Source: Acidobacteriota bacterium (lineage in GTDB: Bacteria; Acidobacteriota; Terriglobia; Terriglobales; Acidobacteriaceae). Taken from it: 6,205 nt of DNA. Below the pieces are notes generated by a model. The model was not told where the DNA came from. It saw nothing but the letters and a program-made list of their open reading frames with translations, and did no database searches. Below are positions 1 through 5,913 of this stretch, in pieces. The position numbers and the translations under genes were made by a program. Every line of letters begins with the position of its first letter. Position 1 is the stretch's first letter. The stretch is from positions 1 to 6,205 of the forward strand of contig JAJYAE010000268.1 of NCBI GenBank assembly GCA_021779695.1. Reading direction: 5' to 3'.

Positions 1-1884
1 GCCGGCTGTCCGCGGCAGAGTCACATTCCAGGCCTTCTCGAATTTCCCACGCACGGTATCGTCATCGACCGGCTGGTAGCCCGGCAGGAAGTTGGGCATG
101 GCGCCATGGTCGCTCGCGCCTTGCACGTTGTTGTGCCCGCGCAGTGGGTAAGCGCCTGTGCCGGGCCGCATGTAGTTACCAGTGGCAAGGAGCAGGTTGG
201 AGATGGCCGTGGAGGTGTCAGAGCCCATGGTGTGCTGGGTCACGCCCATGGCCCACAGAATGCAGACTCCGGATGCTTCGGCAATCATCTTCGCAACCCG
301 CTCAAGCGTCTCTACGGCCAGACCGCACGTCTTGCTCGCGAACTCGAGTGTGAATGGAGCGAGGCTGGCGACATACTCATCGAGGCCGTCGACATGCTGC
401 GTGAGGAAGTCGGCTTTGGCAAGCCCTTGCTCGAAGATGTATCGCGTGATGGCTGAAAGCCAGACGAGATCAGTGCCGGGGCGCGGTTGGAAGAAGAGGT
501 CGGCGCGGCGGGCCATTTCGTGAGCGCGGATATCCGCGACGACCAGCTTTTGCCCACGCAGCTTGTGGGACTGCTTGACGCGCGTGGCAAGGACGGGATG
601 ACTCTCCGCAGTGTTGCTGCCGATGATGAGTACAAGGCCGGCCTGCTCAATGTCACTAATCGAGCCGGAATCGCCGCCGTAACCTACCGTCCGAAAGAGA
701 CCGATAGTGGCAGGGGACTGGCAGTAGCGAGAGCAGTTGTCCATGTTGTTGGTGCCGATCACGGCGCGCGCGAGCTTCTGCATCAGATAGTTTTCCTCAT
801 TGGTGCACTTGGACGAGGAAATGAAGGCGAGGGAATCGGGCCCGGTAGTGGCTTTGATTTCATTGAAGCGCCGCGCAATGAGTGAAAGTGCTTCATCCCA
901 TGTGGCTTCTCGGAAGGCACCATTTTCTCGGATGAGAGGTGTGGTCAGGCGGTCGGGGCTGTTTACGTGCCCCCAACTGAACTTGCCTTTGATGCAGGTG
1001 GAGATGCCGTTAGCGGGACCGTGTGCGGGTTCGACCTTAAGGATGTGGCGGCCAGTGGTCCAGATGTCGAAGCTACAGCCCACACCGCAGTAGGTGCAGA
1101 CGGTTTTGGTCTGCCTGACTCGAGACCTCCGCATCGCCGATTCGACTTCCGAGACTTTGAGGATGGAGCGGTAACCGATCTCCGGCTCGATCCCTTTCAC
1201 GATGTCAATCATGCCGTCGAGTGCGGACTTCGGGAGCGCAGTGAATGAGCCTGCTTCGCCGAGCATGGATTTCTCCATCAGCGCGTTGCAGGGGCAAACG
1301 GTGACGCAGTGCCCGCAGGAGACACAACTGGATTCGCCGATGGACGCGCCGCCATCCCAAAGAACTCGCGGATGCGCGCTCTCCCAGCTGATGCTTAGGG
1401 TCTCGTTCACCTGAACGTTCTGGCAGGCTTGCACGCACCGCCCGCAGAGGATGCACTGACCCGGATCGTAGCGGTAGAAGGGATTGGACATATCCACTTC
1501 GTATGGCTTGGGCTTATACGGAGTCTGCTGGTGATCGACCTGTAACAGGGCCGTGGTGTTGTGGAGAGTGCAGTTGCCGTTGTTGTTGTCGCAGACAGTG
1601 CAGTAGAGAAGATGGTTGCCGAGGATGCGGTCGAAGGCTTCGCGCTGTGCTGCGCTGGCGCCGGTGGAGTTGGTGACAATGCGCATGTTGTCCGTGACAC
1701 TCGTGGCGCAGGCACGGAGCAGTTCGCCATTCACTTCGACCATGCAGGTGTCGCATGTTCGGATGGGGCCGAGTTGCGAATGGTAGCAGACCTGAGGAAG
1801 TGCGATTTGTTCACGATTGATGAGATCGATGAGGCGTTCGCCCGGCTTGAAGGATATCGATTGACCGTTCAGGGTGACTGCCAT
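1..1884 (-). CDS. fdhA: Formate dehydrogenase alpha subunit (molybdopterin oxidoreductase), 3' end cut by window edge
   Basis: This is the catalytic subunit of a cytoplasmic formate dehydrogenase, which oxidises formate to CO2 at a bis-MGD molybdenum or tungsten centre. An uninterrupted frame of 628 codons runs to base 1 without a stop; relatives are near 980 residues, so about a third is missing. Domains in order: a plant-type 2Fe-2S domain (C33, C44, C47, C59); a NuoG-like His-Cys cluster (H91, C95, C98, C105); a two-cluster ferredoxin domain (C144, C147, C150, C154 and C187, C190, C193, C197); then the molybdopterin domain with its own 4Fe-4S site (C263, C266, C270, C297). The catalytic position is C388 in SRYCQSPAT, so Cys replaces selenocysteine and is followed by Gln, not the usual His; this resembles Bacillus YjgC/YrhE. 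The ATG at 1884 is chosen over one at 1888 because GGAGG lies 5 nt upstream of it. It follows fdhD on the same strand. No beta subunit is visible, so the electron acceptor is unknown. Confidence 0.95.
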   Translation of the reverse strand, partial: MAVTLNGQSISFKPGERLIDLINREQIALPQVCYHSQLGPIRTCDTCMVEVNGELLRACATSVTDNMRIVTNSTGASAAQREAFDRILGNHLLYCTVCDNNNGNCTLHNTTALLQVDHQQTPYKPKPYEVDMSNPFYRYDPGQCILCGRCVQACQNVQVNETLSISWESAHPRVLWDGGASIGESSCVSCGHCVTVCPCNALMEKSMLGEAGSFTALPKSALDGMIDIVKGIEPEIGYRSILKVSEVESAMRRSRVRQTKTVCTYCGVGCSFDIWTTGRHILKVEPAHGPANGISTCIKGKFSWGHVNSPDRLTTPLIRENGAFREATWDEALSLIARRFNEIKATTGPDSLAFISSSKCTNEENYLMQKLARAVIGTNNMDNCSRYCQSPATIGLFRTVGYGGDSGSISDIEQAGLVLIIGSNTAESHPVLATRVKQSHKLRGQKLVVADIRAHEMARRADLFFQPRPGTDLVWLSAITRYIFEQGLAKADFLTQHVDGLDEYVASLAPFTLEFASKTCGLAVETLERVAKMIAEASGVCILWAMGVTQHTMGSDTSTAISNLLLATGNYMRPGTGAYPLRGHNNVQGASDHGAMPNFLPGYQPVDDDTVRGKFEKAWNVTLPRTAG

Positions 1885-1889
1885 GCATG

Positions 1890-1894
1890 CCTCC
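1890..1894 (-). promoter_or_regulatory. Shine-Dalgarno of fdhA
   Basis: GGAGG on the minus strand lies 5 nt before the ATG at 1884 and only 1 nt before the overlapping out-of-frame ATG at 1888. This spacing decides the start of the formate dehydrogenase subunit. Confidence 0.8.
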
Positions 1895-1933
1895 GCGGAA
1901 ATATTGTTGCGTGCAGTCGTGCTCGGCGCGATT

Positions 1934-2764
1934 TTAAACTGACGAGTCTGTGTGCAGGCAACGGAATCCTGCGGAATAGGCTACAAAGCGTTGGCCTCGT
2001 AAAAAGCCGATCAGCGTGAGACCAAATTCGCGAGCGAGCTTGACGGCCAGACTGGAAGGGGCAGAGACAGAGGCAAGCAACGGGATGCCGGCGACGAGTG
2101 CCTTCTGGACAATCTCAAAGCCGCCTCGGCCGCTCACGAGAAGAAGATGCTCTCCGAGCGCGATATTGTTTTGGAGGGCCCAGCCGATAACTTTGTCTAC
2201 GGCGTTGTGGCGACCGATGTCCTCACGCAATACGACGATCGTCCCGTCCGGGCGGACGAGTGCGGCAGCGTGAAGTCCGCCCGTGCGGCTGAAAAGTTCC
2301 TGCTGGAGCATAAGTGCCTCTGGCAGAAGGCAGAGCGTCTCGGGATCAATGCGGAAGGCAGCGTTGGGGCTCTTGAGGTCGCGAGCGTGCAGGGACTCGA
2401 TGGTGGCCCTGCCGCAGAGGCCGCAGCCCGAGGCGGCAAAGGTGCGGCGTAATGCAAAGGACGATTCTGTTGGATTGTGGGTGAGCTCTACCTCAACAAC
2501 ATTGCAAGGAGCGCCGTTTGTTGGCTCAGTATGCTTAAGAACATCAATTTCATTGATGGAAGTTATCACACCATCGGAAAGTAGCTGGCCGACCGTGAGT
2601 TCGAGATCATGGCCCGGGGTACGCATGGTGGTTGCAGAGCCGAGGTCGCGAATGCGAATTTCCAGCGGCTCTTCGACGGCGAGGGAGTCCTGGAGCGTAC
2701 GGACGTGACCGTCTTCCCACTGCGTAATCTGTGTGAACTCGAGGCTGCGGGCCGGGGGACGCAT
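1934..2764 (-). CDS. fdhD: FdhD, sulfurtransferase required for formate dehydrogenase activity
   Basis: FdhD transfers sulfur from a cysteine desulfurase (IscS in E. coli) to the molybdenum cofactor before it is inserted into formate dehydrogenase. The 276-residue product matches the usual family length of about 275. Visible signatures are [11 protein letters not shown] near residue 28, TPGHD at 49, the persulfide-carrying CGLC (C114 and C117), GGLHAAAL at 162, [15 protein letters not shown] at 180, and [12 protein letters not shown] followed by SAPSSLAV. The open frame can be extended to a TTG at 2821. I prefer the ATG at 2764 because GGAG sits 5 nt upstream, the length fits, and the extra 19 residues have no family features. 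It is the first gene of a likely fdhD-fdhA transcript; the 49-bp gap to fdhA shows no terminator. The stop is TAA. Confidence 0.95.
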   Translation of the reverse strand: MRPPARSLEFTQITQWEDGHVRTLQDSLAVEEPLEIRIRDLGSATTMRTPGHDLELTVGQLLSDGVITSINEIDVLKHTEPTNGAPCNVVEVELTHNPTESSFALRRTFAASGCGLCGRATIESLHARDLKSPNAAFRIDPETLCLLPEALMLQQELFSRTGGLHAAALVRPDGTIVVLREDIGRHNAVDKVIGWALQNNIALGEHLLLVSGRGGFEIVQKALVAGIPLLASVSAPSSLAVKLAREFGLTLIGFLRGQRFVAYSAGFRCLHTDSSV

Positions 2765-2769
2765 GGGAT

Positions 2770-2773
2770 CTCC
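2770..2773 (-). promoter_or_regulatory. Shine-Dalgarno of fdhD (supports the ATG at 2764)
   Basis: GGAG lies 5 nt before the ATG at 2764. No comparable purine-rich site precedes the upstream TTG alternative at 2821, so the shorter protein is preferred. Confidence 0.6.
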
Positions 2774-2884
2774 GATCGTCAATGCTAACTCAGCTTCGTC
2801 GTGTCTCTCGCGAGGTGTCAAGGTTCAGACTGCGATGGCGTGGAACCGGCGCAAGCAAGCTGCGCAAAACTTGGTAGACTCAGG

Positions 2885-2900
2885 TTGCGCGATCGCGCAA
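2885..2900. promoter_or_regulatory. 16-bp perfect palindrome, possible operator
   Basis: TTGCGCGATCGCGCAA is a perfect 16-bp palindrome. It lies 120 bp upstream of the fdhD start and 13 bp before the tRNA-Gly fragment, in the only space where an fdhD promoter can sit. A related half-site, TGCGCAA, occurs nearby at about 2861. The symmetry suits a dimeric DNA-binding protein. I could not find a convincing -35/-10 pair on either strand, so the operator role is inference. The GCGATCGC core could also simply be an over-represented genomic octamer. Confidence 0.4.
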
Positions 2901-2913
2901 TGTGCAGCACGAT

Positions 2914-2946
2914 GCGGGAGTAGTTCAGTGGTAGAACGTCAGCTTC
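2914..2946 (+). pseudogene. 5' half of a tRNA-Gly gene, truncated in the anticodon loop
   Basis: The 33 bases read as a clean 5' tRNA half. They comprise acceptor strand GCGGGAG, TA, D-arm GTTC-AGTGGTA-GAAC, G26, anticodon-stem strand TCAGC, then TT and C at positions 32-34. The GCGGGAG acceptor with this D-arm is characteristic of bacterial tRNA-Gly; C34 would fit a CCC anticodon, but the anticodon is not complete. After 2946 the sequence cannot pair with TCAGC. No T-arm (GTTCGA) or 3' acceptor strand (CTCCCGC) appears in the roughly 500 bp downstream. The gene is therefore broken and should give no functional tRNA. Breakage in the anticodon loop is typical of sites used by tyrosine integrases, so this may be the edge of a lost or decayed island. 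Confidence 0.75.
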
Positions 2947-2982
2947 TGCAGGCGTAATTCCCTCCAGATCTGCAGAATTCCC
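2945..2982. repeat. Imperfect direct repeat TCTGCAG-AATTCCC at the tRNA break
   Basis: TCTGCAG and AATTCCC occur at 2945-2962 separated by GCGT, and again as one contiguous block at 2969-2982. The first copy starts exactly at the point where tRNA-Gly similarity ends, so the duplication is tied to the junction. Confidence 0.6.
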
Positions 2983-3014
2983 AACAAATCAACCAAACTC
3001 GCATGGATACTAGC

Positions 3015-3034
3015 GATTTAGCGCCTCCGGGCGC
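3015..3034. repeat. Short GC hairpin next to a GATTTAGCGC repeat copy
   Basis: GCGCC-TCCG-GGCGC at 3021-3034 can form a 5-bp stem with a 4-base loop, followed by ATTTGT, which is too poor in T to be a confident terminator. It overlaps GATTTAGCGC (3015-3024), a 10-mer that recurs at 3715-3724 near the far end of the gene-poor region. Confidence 0.3.
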
Positions 3035-3048
3035 ATTTGTGTCTGTGT

Positions 3049-3066
3049 GCAGATTGTGGCAGATTG
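3049..3066. repeat. Direct repeat GCAGATTG x2
   Basis: GCAGATTG occurs at 3049-3056 and again at 3059-3066, two bases apart. Together with the neighbouring repeat pairs it forms a repeat-rich tract resembling integrase arm-type or other protein-binding site arrays. That resemblance is inference. Confidence 0.45.
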
Positions 3067-3097
3067 GTCACATTTAGCGTATTTTTGAGTCCGTGAT

Positions 3098-3119
3098 CAG
3101 TGAGTTTGGACAGTGAGTT
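3098..3119. repeat. Direct repeat CAGTGAGTT x2
   Basis: CAGTGAGTT occurs at 3098-3106 and 3111-3119 with TGGA between, giving a 13-bp period. Two nine-base identical copies this close are unlikely by chance, but no known binding motif is recognised. Confidence 0.45.
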
Positions 3120-3265
3120 CAGCGCTGAGAACTGGCTTTGAGAGAATTATCATGCGCGCCGCAAGCTCCGCTCTCAAATGCTCGCAGTTTGCTCTCGGAA
3201 TCGGCGACTTTCCGCACAGGGCTGCCCTTATGTCGCACTGCTTTAGTGTCGGGTCACACGGTCAG

Positions 3266-3293
3266 GAATGGCCGGATTAAGTTCCGGCCATTC
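3266..3293. repeat. Perfect 10-bp inverted repeat with 8-base loop, terminator-like hairpin
   Basis: GAATGGCCGG, eight bases (ATTAAGTT), then CCGGCCATTC form a perfect stem. The hairpin lies just past the stop of a 35-codon minus-strand ORF (TAA at 3307-3309) and overlaps the TAA of a 42-codon plus-strand ORF. Neither side has a clear T tract, so it is not a canonical intrinsic terminator. A bidirectional transcript-end structure is possible. Confidence 0.55.
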
Positions 3294-3306
3294 TCGTCTG
3301 TGCGGT

Positions 3307-3414
3307 TTAGGCGGCATTTTGGAAGTACCGTGCAGCCGCGGCCAGTTGTGGATCCTTCTTGATCAACCAGAGCGCAAGCTCGGATGGATCGAAGCAGCGA
3401 GATCCGCCAAACAT
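3307..3414 (-). CDS. Possible small protein or 3' remnant of an unknown gene (35 aa)
   Basis: A 35-codon frame runs from the ATG at 3414 to a TAA. The product begins MFGGSRCFDPSELALW and ends ARYFQNAA, with a balanced, protein-like composition: an amphipathic Ala/Leu-rich segment and a DP-x-ELALWLIKKDP stretch. I do not recognise the family. No Shine-Dalgarno site is evident, and the frame is open only a few codons upstream of the ATG before a TGA. Its 5' end abuts the point where hsdM similarity begins on the other strand (about 3423). It may therefore be the 3' end of a gene cut by the same rearrangement, not a real small gene. The hairpin at 3266-3293 just downstream fits a gene end. Confidence 0.25.
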   Translation of the reverse strand: MFGGSRCFDPSELALWLIKKDPQLAAAARYFQNAA

Positions 3415-3422
3415 GAAGCTCG

Positions 3423-3623
3423 GAATGCTTCCATGCCCTCACCTATGACGAGTTGGTGAAGCGCGACAAGGCCAGCCTCGACATCTTCTGGCTGAAGGAC
3501 GAAAGCCTGGAAGACGCGGCAAATCTGCCCGCGCCGGACGTGATTGCGGCTGAGATTGTAGAGGATCTTCAGGCGGCATTGGATGAGTTTGCGCCGATTG
3601 CGGAGGATCTGCGTAAGGGCTGA
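3423..3623 (+). pseudogene. hsdM: C-terminal remnant of a type I restriction-modification DNA methylase (HsdM)
   Basis: Sixty-six codons ending in TGA encode the tail typical of the HsdM N6-adenine methylase subunit: CFHALTYDELVKRDKASLDI, then FWLKDESLEDAANLPAPDV, then a helical end IAAEIVEDLQAALDEF. The LKDESLED and LPxPD elements are characteristic of the HsdM C-terminus, which helps contact HsdS. Full HsdM is about 500 residues; the SAM-binding domain and the NPPF motif are absent. The frame is closed by a TGA at 3414-3416, just before similarity starts, and the sequence upstream is unrelated. No hsdS or hsdR is recognisable downstream. The surviving part has no frameshift, which suggests a fairly recent truncation. 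It is unlikely to be expressed, because no ATG or Shine-Dalgarno site is present. Confidence 0.8.
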
Positions 3624-3743
3624 CTCAATTTGCCAATTTCGCTTTCCCGGAGGGAAATTTCGGTCGCTGAAGCCGACTTCGGATTACCAGATCAATTCAG
3701 AACACCTGTCAGGTGATTTAGCGCGACCACGGGTAAAAGTGGC

Positions 3744-3757
3744 CGGTCATGCGACCG
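3744..3757 (-). terminator. Weak candidate terminator downstream of rocD
   Basis: On the minus strand CGGTC-GCAT-GACCG forms a 5-bp stem about 22 nt after the rocD stop and is followed after 5 nt by TTTT. The stem is short and the T run is minimal, so termination here is only possible. A small inverted repeat, CACCTG-T-CAGGTG (3703-3715), lies a little further on. Confidence 0.3.
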
Positions 3758-3779
3758 CAACGTGGCGCCGCTGAAAAGC

Positions 3780-5003
3780 TTACTGGCTTGCCCCTATCAC
3801 TTTCGCGATCCGCTCGAATGCCCAATCGAGTTCTTCCCGTGTGACGACAAGAGGGGGCCCAATGCGGATAACGTGATCGTGAGTTTCCTTGCACAGGATT
3901 CCTTCGTCCATCAGGGCTTCGCAATAGGGGCGAGCCTTGCCGTGCAGTTCGATACCGATCCACATGCCTTTTCCACGAACCTCTTTGATGGCATCACTGC
4001 GGAGCGACTGAAGCCGAGACAGGAAGTAAGCTCCCAGTTCAGCGGACCGCTCGACCATCTTCTCATCAATCAGGACACGCAGGGCAGTTCTGGCAATGGC
4101 GCATCCAAGCGGGTTTCCTCCGAACGTGCTGCCGTGGTCGCCGGGCGTGATGACACCCAGAATCACGCGAGACGCAAGAACGGCCGAAACCGGATAAAAG
4201 CCGCCGGCCAAGGCTTTGCCCACGATCAGCACATCCGGCGTGATTCCTTCGTGCATGTAAGCGAAGAGCCTGCCGGTGCGCCCCAGGCCGGACTGAATTT
4301 CATCTGTCATGAGAAGCACGTGGTTCTGGCGGCAGATCTCAGCTGCTGCGCGAAGGAATCCGACCGGCGGTATCAGGATTCCTGCTTCGCCCTGGATTGG
4401 TTCCACGAGGAATGCACAGGTATTCGGGGTGATGGCGCTGCGCAGTGCTTCAGCGTCGCCATAGGGGATCACCTTAAATCCGGGCGCAAAGGGGCCGAAA
4501 CCATCGCGATACTGTTCTTCGCTTGAGAAGCCCACAATGGTAACGGTTCGCCCATGGAAATTGTTAGCGCAGACAACGATCTCGGCCTTGTCCTTTGGGA
4601 TGCCCTTCACTTTGTAGCCCCACTTGCGCGCTACCTTAATGGCGCTTTCGACAGCCTCGGTGCCGGAATTCATCGGCAATACCATCTCGAAGCCAGTCAG
4701 ATCGTGAAGATCCTTACAAAGCAGGGGAAGTTGGGCGTTCCGGAATGCGCGCGAGGTCAGCGTGACTTTTCTGGCCTGTTCTTCGAGCGTACGAAGAATC
4801 TTGGGGTGACAGTGACCTTGATTTACCGCAGAGTAAGCGGCCAGGCAATCCAGATAGCGTTTGCCTTCGACGTCATAAACCCAAACCCCCTCAGCACGTT
4901 CAATCACTACGTCGAGAGGACTATAGTTATGCGCTCCGTGTTGGCGTTCAAGCTCGACAAGCTCCTGAGCTTGCGTCTGCGGCTCTGTAAATGACGTATT
5001 CAT
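3780..5003 (-). CDS. rocD: Ornithine aminotransferase (ornithine-oxo-acid transaminase)
   Basis: This is a PLP enzyme that transfers the delta-amino group of ornithine to 2-oxoglutarate, giving glutamate-5-semialdehyde. It links arginine and ornithine breakdown to proline and glutamate. The 407-residue product is full length for a class III (fold type I) aminotransferase. Motifs include [20 protein letters not shown] from residue 25, [23 protein letters not shown] (112-119) for phosphate binding, [27 protein letters not shown] with the PLP-contacting D234, the Schiff-base lysine K263 in [12 protein letters not shown], and GSTFGGNP. Residues that recognise ornithine in human OAT have counterparts at Y27, Y57, R152 and E206, which favours this assignment over acetylornithine or GABA aminotransferase. 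The start is the ATG at 5003, preceded by an AGAGAG purine stretch. It lies 29 bp after the stop of the upstream 161-residue gene, so the two are probably co-transcribed. Confidence 0.95.
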   Translation of the reverse strand: MNTSFTEPQTQAQELVELERQHGAHNYSPLDVVIERAEGVWVYDVEGKRYLDCLAAYSAVNQGHCHPKILRTLEEQARKVTLTSRAFRNAQLPLLCKDLHDLTGFEMVLPMNSGTEAVESAIKVARKWGYKVKGIPKDKAEIVVCANNFHGRTVTIVGFSSEEQYRDGFGPFAPGFKVIPYGDAEALRSAITPNTCAFLVEPIQGEAGILIPPVGFLRAAAEICRQNHVLLMTDEIQSGLGRTGRLFAYMHEGITPDVLIVGKALAGGFYPVSAVLASRVILGVITPGDHGSTFGGNPLGCAIARTALRVLIDEKMVERSAELGAYFLSRLQSLRSDAIKEVRGKGMWIGIELHGKARPYCEALMDEGILCKETHDHVIRIGPPLVVTREELDWAFERIAKVIGASQ

Positions 5004-5032
5004 AGTCTCTCTTTTATTATGCCTTGTCGTCT

Positions 5033-5518
5033 CTATTCTCCGACGGGCAGGACTTGTTCAATCGCTGCCCACGATCCACCTTGAAGCACGAGATACTTGA
5101 GGTAGAGCACTGCTCCGGTTCGATCAGCCGATTCGAGCAAGCTGCGAGCAGCCGCCTGAACCTGGTCATTTGAGAGGGTTGCAAGGTCAAACGACTCCTC
5201 GATCATGCCTTTGGCATGAGGAATTTTGAGCGAATCTAGAAAACTGATAATTACGGCACGATGCTCGTGAAGAAGATATTTCTTCAGCAGGTCATCCACG
5301 ATCTGGTCGGGGAGCGACAGGGTTGCCGCCATCCAGTTGACCAGCCTCTCAACCGGGGTTTTGCGGACTGTGACCTCACGCAGGCTTTTGGCTTTTGCAA
5401 GAGATGCGATGAGGAACTGCTTTTCGGCGCCTTTTGACTCATCCCAAACAAATCTGCTAGCAGCGATTCGGGTCTCCTGGGGCATTTGTCGCCAAATACG
5501 GTTTGCAGAAACTGCCAT
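5033..5518 (-). CDS. Unrecognised 161-residue helical protein, upstream partner of rocD
   Basis: I do not recognise this family. The frame is a convincing gene: it starts at an ATG with AGAGGA 6 nt upstream, ends with TAG or an equivalent stop 29 bp before rocD, and has a balanced composition without Arg or Ser excess. The product is soluble, with no signal peptide or membrane segment, and is predicted mostly alpha-helical by eye. It has Leu/Ala-rich repeats such as [20 protein letters not shown] and [20 protein letters not shown], suggesting a helical-bundle or armadillo-like fold. It has no cysteines and no obvious catalytic motif. The close spacing points to co-expression with ornithine aminotransferase, but a role in ornithine metabolism is only inference from position. 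Confidence 0.75.
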   Translation of the reverse strand: MAVSANRIWRQMPQETRIAASRFVWDESKGAEKQFLIASLAKAKSLREVTVRKTPVERLVNWMAATLSLPDQIVDDLLKKYLLHEHRAVIISFLDSLKIPHAKGMIEESFDLATLSNDQVQAAARSLLESADRTGAVLYLKYLVLQGGSWAAIEQVLPVGE

Positions 5519-5524
5519 CAGCGG

Positions 5525-5530
5525 TCCTCT
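5525..5530 (-). promoter_or_regulatory. Shine-Dalgarno of the 161-residue gene
   Basis: AGAGGA lies 6 nt before the ATG at 5518, supporting this start and the reality of the gene. A small near-palindrome, CTGAA-GA-TTCAG (5543-5554), sits in the leader just upstream. Confidence 0.6.
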
Positions 5531-5788
5531 CAGACGATGAAACTGAAGATTCAGCTTTGATGATACCGGTCGCAGGGAAGATTCTTACGGAAGGTAGCGG
5601 GCCGTGGGTGCGAGCCTGACCTGCAAGAGCAGCGCAAGACGGATCTTCCGAGGGCAATCCAGAGATAAGCTCTCGCCAGAGAGGTTCCTGATTCGAGACA
5701 AATCGCCGAAGCACACGCCCACCGTGAATTGTTCCGGCGAGGCGGCCAATCCCACGAATCAGGGGCACCGGGTCTCGATATGCTCAAA

Positions 5789-5803
5789 TTGTCAACATTG
5801 TCA
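5789..5803. repeat. TTGTCA direct repeat, possible regulator site
   Basis: TTGTCA-ACA-TTGTCA forms a tandem pair with a 9-bp period, about 275 bp upstream of the 161-residue gene and rocD. AraC-family proteins commonly bind direct repeats, and one is encoded next door, but their usual period is nearer 20 bp. The link is speculative. Confidence 0.3.
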
Positions 5804-5913
5804 CGGGGAAGCATGGCCGGTTAACCGCTCAGGGCGCGGAATTTGGCTCGCTGAGGGACTCGGTGATTATGCGCTCGCTAGCGCCAACGGATATGCTGTG
5901 CGCCCAACCTGCT

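Larger units (their letters stand above)
2947..3422. other. Gene-poor stretch between the tRNA-Gly half and the hsdM remnant
   Basis: No recognisable gene fills these 476 bases. They hold the three direct-repeat pairs, a small hairpin, a perfect inverted repeat at 3266-3293, and tiny ORFs. One is a 42-codon plus-strand frame from the ATG at 3152 to the TAA at 3278, with a GAGAG stretch about 9 nt upstream; its product matches nothing I know. Longer plus-strand frames here (74 residues from 3138, 63 from 3268) are rich in Arg and Ser and look non-coding. Broken genes on both sides suggest an insertion and deletion scar. Confidence 0.5.
5519..5913. other. 395-bp stretch without a recognised gene between the araC-type gene and the rocD unit
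   Basis: This space should carry the promoter of the 161-residue gene and rocD. I see no strong sigma-70 promoter; a TATCAT at about 5560 on the minus strand lacks a good -35. A direct repeat, TTGTCA at 5789-5794 and 5798-5803, has a 9-bp period. A hairpin, GCGCT-CGCT-AGCGC (5871-5884), lies about 30 nt past the stop of the AraC-type gene and could weakly terminate it. Two minus-strand frames are open: a GTG start at 5768 (103 residues, overlapping the next gene's start) and one at 5814 (87 residues). The first has a protein-like stretch (RRFVSNQEPLWRELISGLPS) but matches nothing I know, so it may be a decayed gene. Confidence 0.45.

Noticed and set aside
664..780. Selenocysteine (in-frame TGA plus SECIS) at the formate dehydrogenase active site
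   Set aside because: The catalytic codon reads TGC (cysteine) and the frame has no in-frame TGA.
312..1756. Minus- and plus-strand ORFs of 70-152 residues inside the formate dehydrogenase region
   Set aside because: They are out-of-frame shadows of the continuous 628-codon reading frame, with Arg/Ser/Ala-skewed compositions and no motifs.
2765..2821. TTG start at 2821 giving a 295-residue FdhD
   Set aside because: It lacks a Shine-Dalgarno site and exceeds the usual family length, while the ATG at 2764 has GGAG 5 nt upstream.
2945..3119. CRISPR-like array
   Set aside because: The repeats are only 7-9 bp, come as three different pairs and have no regular spacers.
2914..3420. An intact tRNA-Gly split by a group I intron in the anticodon loop
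   Set aside because: Bacterial group I introns do sit in anticodon loops, but no 3' half (GCTGA stem strand, GTTCGA T-loop, CTCCCGC acceptor) is found downstream up to the hsdM remnant, and I see no group I core.
3730..3779. An insertion-sequence end suggested by the AAAAGTGGCCGGTC wording
   Set aside because: It vaguely resembles IS21-type ends, but no matching inverted copy or transposase fragment is present in the window.
3762..4994. Plus-strand ORFs of 254 and 146 residues opposite the ornithine aminotransferase gene
   Set aside because: They lie entirely antisense to a full-length, motif-complete rocD and have no recognisable features; they are mirror frames of a GC-rich gene.
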